Below are positions 26,901-35,693 of a DNA stretch of 64,000 bases, piece by piece; positions within the stretch are counted from its first letter, which is position 1, and each line of letters begins with the position of its first letter. The DNA is taken from NCBI GenBank assembly GCA_036245805.1, contig BTRK01000002.1:3902689-3966688 (forward strand), read 5' to 3'. This stretch comes from Pristionchus mayeri (lineage: Eukaryota; Nematoda; Chromadorea; Rhabditida; Neodiplogasteridae). The position numbers were made by a program, and so were the translations under genes. Under the pieces are notes generated by a model, which saw only the letters and a list, made by a program, of their open reading frames with translations, did not search any database and was not told where the DNA came from.

Positions 26901-28898
26901 AACGACACAATACGAGTACAACGACATGCTTAGTGACAAGTAACTGGATATTTTCATATTCCATCTAAACTTTGAATCACCATGATTGTGGCATCGATCA
27001 TTCCCTTCTTCATTATAATGTTCTGAGTCAACAGTTGCGTTGCGCAGGGTCTGCAATGCAAATTTGCCTTAATGTGCTGTCGAAAATATAGGAAGCTAAA
27101 AATAAAAAAGGATCATCCAATCGCAAACGCATACCTCAGTTAATGTCGATGTTCGTTCTTCGTTGATCTCTACTAGAGTTCGGATACGAAGGTTTGTGTT
27201 TGTGGTCATGGCTGCGTCATCTAACAATAAGATTAATTGTTGAGTGAACTGTCTCAGCGGGATTAGAAGATGAACTAATAATGACAATAAAATAATATCT
27301 CGAATTGATCATTGGGAGGCTGCAGCGAAACGCTGTTTAATTGTTTGAAAAAATTGTTTGAAACCGGAGTTAATTTCGAATTTAAAAAATTGACAATATT
27401 CATCTCTGTTTCCAAACGGTGAACCGAGCAACCTGATGAGATCGCAGCTTCCATGAATGGTTGAATCGACTGGGTCTGATCCACTGCTTCAGCTCCGTTC
27501 GAACCGTTTGCATGCTCCATACCTTCTATATTGCATATATTGATGTGAAATAGTAATCATTTGCCCTGGTGGTTAATACACATGCAATTTTACAAATGAT
27601 AAATCAGCTGAATACATTGACATAATAACCTGGCGAGATAATCTCGGGCTCCATGTGTATGGAAATGGCTTCTTGCTGACCCACTTTTTCCTCTACATTT
27701 GACTCGTTTGAGTGCGCAGTTGCTTCAAAAACATTATGGTGACATAGTCAGAACATGCCCAAATGGTGTATAAACAGGTATCATTGTATCGGGTGAATGA
27801 ACTGTGTTAATGAATAAGCAATTATTAGTGTAACTTGGTAGGTACCGTTGGTACGTCTTTCCACTCTCGCATGTGCAGGTTCTGCCCGACTCCGTTGAAC
27901 GTTTGCATAACGAAATTTCCCGTATGGACGATCCACGAATTTCGGAAGACGCACGGAGGCTGCGACGTAACACTAAATAAACCATTTGAATTTTGCAAAA
28001 AAAGTCGTAAAATAAAATTCAAAATTTAAAGAAATCGAAGGGGACAACATAAATGAATCAATTATTAATAGACGCACCATTTCATTCTCTAATTCAGCGA
28101 TTCCCTCTATTTCCTTTCCAGAAATGGAGTACAGCTTCTTGAAGCCGATCTGATTTAGTAAAAGTATACGACATATTTTCGTAAACTATAAGCTGTAACT
28201 ATAAGATATCTACTAGATTTACTTAACTTATTCTTATGGAAATCAATTTTGCATTTCTCCATTTTGTGTTAGCATTCAGAGCATACCCGTTGTTTGAATT
28301 TATGGGCAATCTCATCGAGAAGTGTCAGCATGCTGGTCGTTGTGTTTACTTCGAACTGAAACAACTTCAGTTCAAGCTATTTCACGGATCACAGAAACTG
28401 GAAATATGTTAATTGTATCTGGTTTCGGAAATAATATAATTCGAGTATCTGGTATATGAATGGGAAATTAAATACGTCGTAAATTAAATATGTCGTTTAA
28501 TATCCCTTTGTTTCTGATATGTAATATCATAATTCCACCTGTTCTCCCTTGTGGTACGCATTGGTGTTCTGAAAGACCCGAATTCGCTTCGAGCCAGCGT
28601 CGACGTTAACTGTCGGAGAGCCATTGACTACTTTCTGTAATGTTATAATTCGTGCACTAACATGGACCTCAAACGATTAAGGTAGACCCCCCTATCCACT
28701 CGGGAGAACTAGGATGGCGTCGTAGTAATAGGCAACATGTGATTTAGTATGTTGTTTTTACTAACGTAAGTTATGTTGATTTGACTATGACCAACATGCA
28801 TTTTTACAATGCGCGAACTTGTATGTATTGCCAATTACAATAAATGTATTCGATACCTCTGATTTCTTAGCACTTCCGTTCTCCACCGTCTTCCGCAT
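23905..28898 (-). CDS. doublecortin-domain protein, many exons
   Basis: The start ATG is at 28896-28898 (MRKTVENGSAKKSE). Exons are 28857-28898, 28539-28634, 28287-28355, 28078-28149 and 27846-27972, with exact GT-AG sites and phases. Joined, they give a DCX fold: SKRIRVFQNTNAYHKGEQ, LLDEIAHKFKQR, GFKKLYSISGKEIEGIAEL, CYVAASV, FVDRPYGKF. DCX domains bind microtubules in known family members. Further exons follow (27.7, 27.5, 27.2, 27.0, 26.8, 26.1, 26.0, 25.8, 25.6, 25.4, 25.2, 24.9-24.5, 24.4, 24.1 kb). They encode acidic and Thr/Asn-rich linkers and then a conserved-looking C-terminal region (CLYWNIDSWKGTGNEKG, RYVRKYEPVLLKFNEIRF, YPNRERQRDSKDHINMERAA, IAAVHDRMNMIHHVCCYIHH) that I do not recognise. 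No kinase domain was seen, so it is not a zyg-8-type DCX kinase. The stop is not fixed. Confidence 0.7.
26301..26752. mobile_element. 452-bp near-perfect palindrome inserted in the doublecortin gene
   Basis: The ends are gggtccctaccaaaacgtcc and ggacgttttgatagggaccc. The arms of about 225 bp are nearly identical, and the centre near 26527 is cgataatttttgataattatcg. It interrupts or abuts the end of the exon at about 26757-26845 (minus strand, ANGNEECSQQRSSEVAHQ) and lies in the following intron. No ORF is present. It is a MITE or foldback element. Confidence 0.85.
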
Positions 28899-29196
28899 GT
28901 GTTACTTTCAGTTTTAAAGATTTCTGAAAAATAGGTTGCCCTAAAAATGTCTATCGAATCCCGATGATTGTCGGTATTTTTAACAAATTCCCCATAGGGG
29001 ATAATCAATTAAACTGAACCGAATCTCCGGAAATGAAATCGAATTTTGGTAATGTTGAATAACTTGTTGCTCAATAATAGGCAATCTTGAAGAAAATTTG
29101 AATAAGAAACACAATAAGCTCTCGGTCTAGTTCTCGGTCTTGGTTTGAAGCGTGAAATCGCAAATACTCAACACCTTTCGTTTCGCATTTTTTAAA
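28899..29196. promoter_or_regulatory. upstream region of the doublecortin gene
   Basis: About 300 bp lie between the predicted ATG and the hairpin with Tc1-like ends. It is AT-rich and should hold the promoter. No specific element was recognised. Confidence 0.3.
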
Positions 29197-29198
29197 TA

Positions 29199-30472
29199 CA
29201 GTCGCGCGCAAAAGTATTTGGGCACTTTTTGAACTTTTTGACCAGGAAAGGCATCAATCTGGAACTAGATTCATCGGAGATTATGATCATGATATTGGGG
29301 CATGATGCAATAGCCCAGTAGTGATGACGTAATCAAATAGGACTTTTTCAAAACGGCATTATTCTTACATGGATTTTTTCCAGCTGGCCAAATTTTCTGT
29401 GGTTCGAGATATGACTGAGGACTACCCAGAATTTTTTTTTGAAGTTGCTGCTCGGTCGCACATTGGCTGCAGCCATGCTGCAAAATCGAGGTCGGAAATT
29501 CACATCTCAGCTTCTAGACAAGCTAGAGACTGGTTCAAGGTATCAAAATGATCGCCATCACAAGTACATACGATCATGAGAGTAGTAAAACAATAACTCG
29601 AAATTTGCCCTCAGGGCATGAGCAAAATCCTTTTTGCATGACCATTTTTTGGACATTCATAATTTTGCGGGAAAGTTACGTAAAAATCTGGTTTTTGTAT
29701 AGGCATATTCAAAATGTATTAAATATATGAGTCCCAACTTTTTAGAGTGTTTGGAGAACTTTTCTGTCCGCGGCGACCGTTTTTCTGAGGGATACTCGTG
29801 TCGGGAAACACCCTGTTTACCCCTATAGGCGAGAGACGACGAGAGTGCGTAAACAAGATGTTTCCGGCACGAGTATACCTCCGAAAATCGGTCGCCGTGG
29901 GCAGGAAAGTTATCCAAACACTCTAAAAAGTTGGGAATCCGTTCTTCAATACATTTTGAATATACCTATACAAAAACAGAATTTTATCTCACTTTCCCGC
30001 AAAATTGTGAATGTCCAAAAAATGGTCATGCAAAAAAGTGATTTGTTCATGCCCTGAGGGCAAATTTTGAGTTATTGTTTTAAGACTCTCAGGATAGCAT
30101 GTACTCGTGATGGCGATCATTTTGGTGCCTTGAGCCAGTCTCTAGCTTGTCTAGAATCTGAATTTCCGACCTCGATTTTGCAGCAAGGCTGCATCCAATG
30201 TGCAACCGAGCAGCAACTTCAAACAAATTTTCTGGGTAGTCCTCAGTCATATCTCCAACCACAGAAAATTTGGCCAGCTGGAAAAAATCCATGTAAGAAT
30301 AATGCCGATTTGAAAAAGTCCTATTTGATTACGTCATCACTACTGGGCTATTGCATCATGCCCCAATATCATGATCATAATCTCCGATGAATCTAGTTCC
30401 AGATTGATGGCTTTCCTGGTCAAAAACTTACAGCAAGTTCAAAAAGTGCCCAAATTCCTTTGCGCGCGACTG
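29199..30472. mobile_element. 1.27-kb hairpin with Tc1-like ends
   Basis: The left end CAGTCGCGCGCAAAAGTATT and the right end AATTCCTTTGCGCGCGACTG are inverted, each flanked by TA, as expected for Tc1/mariner insertion. The halves pair along their length with the centre near 29838. The mirrored frames (MDFFQLAKFSVV on both strands) are the two arms. No transposase is present. It is a non-autonomous Tc1-type foldback. Confidence 0.85.
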
Positions 30473-31440
30473 TATGTTCTCCTCCCTTCTCGCACCATAT
30501 CGCAGTAATTTCCGGGAAATCACTCAATTTCCTCTCCTTTTATCAGATTGGCTCCCCTGCACTCTCGTCAAAGGCAAAACTATTAAACACGAAAAATACG
30601 ATTGCTTAGACATTATCTGGAGCGTAAGAAAGTGAGATTGACCATCTTCCCATCCTAGAATCTATCAATGTCCAGGGTATTCCCAGTCACCATAATTAGA
30701 GTAGACATAGTTAGCACGGGAAGGACAGAGGCGCAATTCACAAGATATTACGCATCTCAGATGAACAATGCGTAATATCAAGTGTAGTGCCGCTTTTCCT
30801 CATTATCGAGTCGTATCACATGCACATAGAATAACTGATCATGCAACCCTGAGATGAAGTTCAACGAACGTAGAACGCGGATGCTTGGAAATATATGCAA
30901 TATTGTTCCTACTATAGCCTCAATCGAAAGCGTACTGCCGCGCAAAGTGTAGTATCCGCCATTTATCCCTTCTCGTTTTCTCATTCCTTCACTCCTCTCG
31001 CCCTATTTCAGTTCATTTCCCTTCCTTCCGCACGTATGTACCCTGATATCTCTTGCATAGCAACAGAGAGAGAGAGGGCGAGAAGACGAGAAAGGGGAAT
31101 TGAGAGTGGCGGTGTTTGAGCGGCTCTAATATTAGTGAGGCAGCCGAAGAAGCATTTCTCCACTGTAGACAGGTAGTTGTACGGAAGTTCTGTTTTTCGG
31201 AACATGACCGAATGAAACGACTTCCAAGTTACAGATCGAGTCTCCAGCGAAAGGCGCTCCATTGAGATTATGTCACCCCTAATGGAAAAACGGTGAAGCA
31301 ATGGACAAAAAATATTGCTTAAAAATAAAACAAACGTGTTGCTTGATAGTGAAAGCGCTCCCAACGGGTATATGAGTGACTATCTGAGAGAACTGACCAG
31401 AGGCCGTACAGCAAACAAATAAAGTGTTGATTTTAAGATG
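30473..31440. other. intergenic, no gene recognised
   Basis: Short open frames on both strands overlap simple Arg/Ser-rich stretches (agagagagagag near 31065). No splice-consistent exon set or known family was found. Confidence 0.4.
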
Positions 31441-31758
31441 CCCCTAGGGGTAGCTTTTCACGTAAAGTTCGAAAATCGTCCTTAGGAAGCCGTATCTCTG
31501 ACCCCTGATTTTCTGTGGCGCGCCTCATCGCTGAGGTCGGTTTTTGTAAATTGTGAACGGTTGATCCAAATCCCATACATATATAGTAATCCTGAAAGAA
31601 CTCGACGATATAAGCATTTTTACTGTTGGAAGTGAAAAGCTAGCTCATCTACAAAAAAAGTTGTGGCCCTTTGAATTTTCAAAATTTATGTCCTGAAAAG
31701 GTGTTTCAATGTGTGTCATTTTAATTATGATTATTAGATTCCCTTGTGAAAAGTTACC
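31441..31758. repeat. MITE-like element with TIR GGGGTAGCTTTTCAC
   Basis: The left ccctaggggtagcttttcac and right gtgaaaagttacccctgg are imperfect inverted ends about 315 bp apart. The left 110 bp is shared with 23308-23430. It adjoins the 3' breakpoint of the Helitron. Confidence 0.5.
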
Positions 31759-31821
31759 CCTGGAACCAACTTTTAGTGAAAAAATTCGTGCCCCATAAGG
31801 GTCTCCTAAATCAAAGAAAAG

Positions 31822-32068
31822 GACAGTCGATCGAGGAACCACTCGTAGTTGTCATCCCATAGCTTCCCCGGATTGGCAACTCATCCGAACACGAGTATCG
31901 TTGCGAAGAGAGCACGAAGTCGATTGGGAAATCGGTAATTCCTCGCTTCGGCCAGACAGACTTCGAATTCAATTTGGTTATCGAGTAACCCGAGTGCCTT
32001 GGCTGCGTGATGAGCGGTTCGATAGAGGTGCCCGTCGACTTAAGACGGTACACTTCAAGAGGAGGAGC
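31822..32068 (-). pseudogene. Helitron helicase region, truncated remnant
   Basis: The minus frame reads GHLYRTAHHAAKALGLLDNQ, then EVCLAEARNYRFPNRLRALF and ATILVFG, a TGA, then VANPGKLWDDNYEWFLD. This is the block that precedes the Pif1-type ATPase in Helitron proteins (AxxALGLLxDxxE...CLxEA...LRxLFATIL...LW). The Walker motifs that should follow are absent; the frame ends at 31820, where unrelated repeat DNA begins. The stop codon and the truncation both argue that it is dead. Confidence 0.65.
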
Positions 32069-32074
32069 ACGGAC

Positions 32075-32385
32075 GGATTCCCATTGTATCGAGTGATCTA
32101 CCGTCAAGAAAGCCCCGCTGTCTGCGTTGTGAGTTCCTAACCGGCGCAAGTCAGGTGTTCGGCGGCAAGATGATCTACTTCGATGCTCAACGGAGATCCG
32201 TCACGATCGTCCCTACAGTTGACCAGAGAAGCCAAAGAAGATCCCATCCCTTGACCTAACGACGCTCTGAGACCGGAGATCCCCATTCCTTCCACACTGA
32301 AGTCACCCTCCTGCAGGACCATTGTGCCTGACGTCAGGATAAATATGATATGATATGATATGATATTGGTGAACGAATTGCAATT
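32075..32385 (+). mobile_element. possible 5'-truncated retroelement tail with (gatat)n end in a Helitron intron
   Basis: The Helitron donor (gttagt) is at about 32396 on the minus strand, and the helicase exon resumes near 32068. Between them, plus-strand sequence ends in caggataaatatgatatgat repeats. The LINE at 35.7 kb ends in a very similar way (cctgataagataaattgatt plus tgat repeats), which suggests a retroposed 3' end or SINE. The body is not alignable by eye, so this is inference. Confidence 0.35.
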
Positions 32386-32396
32386 TAGAAAACTAA

Positions 32397-35300
32397 CCGA
32401 TTCGTAGCTCCTCCCACGAGCAGGGTCCCTTCTGGTGCATGGCAAGTAATCGAGTTGCAAATGCTTCGGTAAATCGGGGATTTACAGGGCGAACCCGAAC
32501 AATGTTCTTCTCCTCCATGTTGTTAGTGTACGGCACCCAATGATACTTCTCCCTTGTCTTCTCCCACTTATAGTACATGTACTGCTTCTTCTCCACCTAT
32601 AAAATTGGGTAATGAAAAAAAGGAAAATAGTAAAACAAGAATCTCAAATCTTACCCGTTCCATCATGTTGCTCTCTTCACCGGATCGGAAGAAGACAGGC
32701 ATCTCTCCTTCTGCATGAACCGATAGATTTACGACCTAAAATATTATAATTTTTCATGGGACATCACATAAAATAATAGGTTACACAGTGAGAGAGATGG
32801 GATAGAGGATTCTTCTGAATGATCCACGCAGCTTCGGAAGAAGTCATGAAACGGAATGCCTCAACCATTACAGCTTCGTCGTAGGAAACGAGCTTTTCGC
32901 CATTGGGCGCTTTGATGTTTTGCTTAAAATTAGTTTTCTAATAAGTTGGCGGAATCATAATGAAACCTGCTTATGAACCCGATCCGTCCGTTCCATCATA
33001 TGCTTCCATTGCTTATTGGTAGCTTGGACACCACGTGGAGCTATCACGGCAGTGGAGGCATCAGCATGCGAGTGAACTGTGGTGCGAGGTGCTTTGCCAC
33101 CAGCTCCATCATCAACTTGAGAGCATTCGATGAATGACATAAGCACCCGATCGAAACCCTGATACAGTAAACATTGAAATAAGTAATACGCAACCCTATC
33201 AAACTTTGTAAATGTACTTGTAGATGTATTTTACTACATCTACAGTGGTCACAGCCTCAACGTTGATATGGCACCCGTATTTATTGAGGAGGAAAGCATT
33301 ATAGGGCACAACATATCTATTGTCGACATCAACCTATACGAAATAAATCTTCGAAAATGCATAAGAACGAAGATGCAACTAACCATGTTCCTATTGACTG
33401 ACTTCTTCACTTTGACACCGTCATCTGGTCGGTGATATTCGACCTATATTGTACACAATGATCATTTGTATACGTTTTCAATGAATACCTTGCCCCCGTC
33501 GGTGGTACTGGTGTGAGTATTGAATGGCATAGGAAAATACTTAGTACATCTCGAAAAATAGCGATTCTGTTGAGAACCCGGTCGGACTTGACAATATGAC
33601 TTGCTATTGCCTGATAGAAATTGTAAAACTTGAAATTTAAAAAAAAATGTTAACCAACCGATGCATGCGGTGTGCAACATGTGATCAATAACATTCTGAT
33701 GAAAACGCATCTTCAAGTCGAATTGTGGATCGTCCTTCTCTGGTTTGGGAGGAATAGTGGCAGATACGTACTTGTCGATGAGATCAGAAGAGCTGAGTTT
33801 GAACCCGTCCTATAAATATATGAATGGATAACCAAATAAGGCAAAAAATAACGAACCTTGAGAGTAACCAACATGTGCAAATGAGGCATTCCTCTCTTCT
33901 GAAACTCAATAGAGTAGCAGTGTGCGACCACAGGGCCAAATAATTCATGGACGACAATGTCATTGAGAAGTTCCTATGCATATTTGGTAAAAATAATTGC
34001 TTTATAGGCCAAACCTGGCTCTTCAGATAAAATACGTCATTGACCAGAAACGGACACGATTGCCAAGTGGTACCCGGGAGCAGGTTTTTCGTGATCTCTG
34101 GCCATGCAGGGTTACCAGTCATCGTGATAAATAAATCAGGTTTTCCGCACTGTGAAATTACGATTCTTCGATATAATTTAGACAATAAACCTACACGATC
34201 CATGATAGCCATCGAATTCTCAAATTGCTCCCTATACCACGAGACGGAACCCGGACGAGTATTGGGAAGTTGGAAGGCGTACCCGAGTTTGAATCCCAAA
34301 ACTGCTAAATTAACATAACTGTGTTTCAAGCTAATAACCTTTCGCTCGGCTGCACGACTGTGAATTTGAAACGTGAGCGTGTTCTCCTGACTTCCTCGAA
34401 GTTTCATCATATGATCCCGGTTATTGTCATTGCGTTGTGATGATTCGTAGAACGAGATCGATAACGTAGAGTTGACCGAGAAGAATAGTACTGAGGTACT
34501 GTAACCATTTATTAACCAAATGTAGGAATAATTCGAAATCCTACCGGATGAAACTCAGGATCCCGAATTTGCATTTGATGCAAAGCATGTTCTCTCCGTG
34601 AAACATATTGACGAGCACCCGGATTAGCACGGGCTGGCTTCCATTCCTTCTTCTTCTTCGCCTGCTTCTCCTACCAGTTCTTTCCGACAATATATTGCAC
34701 CGCCTCTGGATCTTCCTCGGGTTCTCGCTCCATGTTATCTGCAACCGAGATCATAATTTATATACAAAAAAAGCATACAATCTCTTATACCGTCTTTGCT
34801 CGAAGATTGGAGATAGTTATCCCGAATCCAATGTCAGCGTCATTCTTGCGATATTCAGGATCTCTCATAATGTCACTTAATTCGAGGTCGATTTGGAGTT
34901 GAAGTTCGGTGCCTTCTGAAAAAAAGGTATTTGAACTAATGAAAACAAAGTACGATTCTGACCCAGATCATCATTTGGATAACACGCGTGCACCCGATTC
35001 GCATTCATTCCCCACAATTCTATAAAATATGGAATGTATTAATATTATAGTAAGAAAGTACGAACTATCGGCTAATTCGTATTGATGGTTCCGTCTCTTT
35101 CTTAACTGACGATGTAAGAAAGCGAGATCAGTCATAACTGCGTCGATTTCTTTTTCATCGAAAAATTTCGTCAACATCTCCTTTTCATAAAGATATGAAA
35201 GCAAATCGACTGCAATTCATTTATCTAAATTAACAATTCCCACGGCTGTTCCTTACTTTTGAATTTTCTCAATTTGAAATAATTGATGACTGATCTCGCA

Positions 35301-35606
35301 TGTTCCTTCACCGCTGCACGCGTGAGCTCCGCCTCCTGCTGTGCACGTTCTTCTTTACTCAGTTGAGAACGTTCAACTGGAAAAAATAAGTGTCTCCTAT
35401 AGAATAAACCCTATCTAACTAACGCTGCTTCACATGTTCATCTGCATCTCGTGCCTTCTTCTGCACCCGAATAAGTATCTTCTTCTTGTTCTTCTTTCGT
35501 CCCTCCTTTCGTTTGCTTCGATTCAGATCAGAGTCAGCGTCAGAGTGATTCGCTGAAATAATAGGAACATTAGTGATAATTTAAAGACCATAAAACTCAC
35601 AAGGCA
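32397..35606 (-). CDS. Helitron Rep (HUH endonuclease) exons
   Basis: At least ten short exons are separated by introns of 45-60 bp. Key Rep blocks in order are: GSVSWYREQFENSMAIMDR (34.2 kb); CGKPDLFITMTGNPAWPEI (34.1 kb); YSIEFQKRGMPHLHMLV (33.9 kb), which holds the His-x-His of the HUH site; DKYVSATIPPKPEKDDPQFD (33.75 kb); YFPMPFNTHTSTTDGGK (33.5 kb); RYVVPYNAFLLNKYGCHINV (33.3 kb); VDVVKYIYKY (33.23 kb), with the paired tyrosines; and SYDEAVMVEAFRFMTSSEAA, FTEAFATRLLAMHQKGPCSW (32.4-32.9 kb). Upstream exons (35.6-34.5 kb) are Lys/Arg/Glu rich. The catalytic motifs are present and no stop was noticed in these exons, so this part could still encode a Rep domain. Exon 35606-35681 continues directly into the LINE insertion site. 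Confidence 0.8.
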
Positions 35607-35681
35607 CAGATGAATCGGAAGAAATGTTCGACTCGGAGGAAGCGGCAGAAGAACCCGCAAAATCAGAAGAATCATCGAAGA

Positions 35682-35693
35682 ATCGTTTGCCGT
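35682..35693. repeat. 12-bp target-site duplication, left copy
   Basis: ATCGTTTGCCGT occurs here and at 38615-38626, exactly flanking the LINE. On the minus strand it lies in a Helitron exon, and the reading frame on both sides of the insertion is the same. Confidence 0.85.

Noticed and set aside
31901..32140. 79-aa plus-strand ORF
   Set aside because: It is antisense to the Helitron helicase remnant, whose family motifs are clear on the minus strand.
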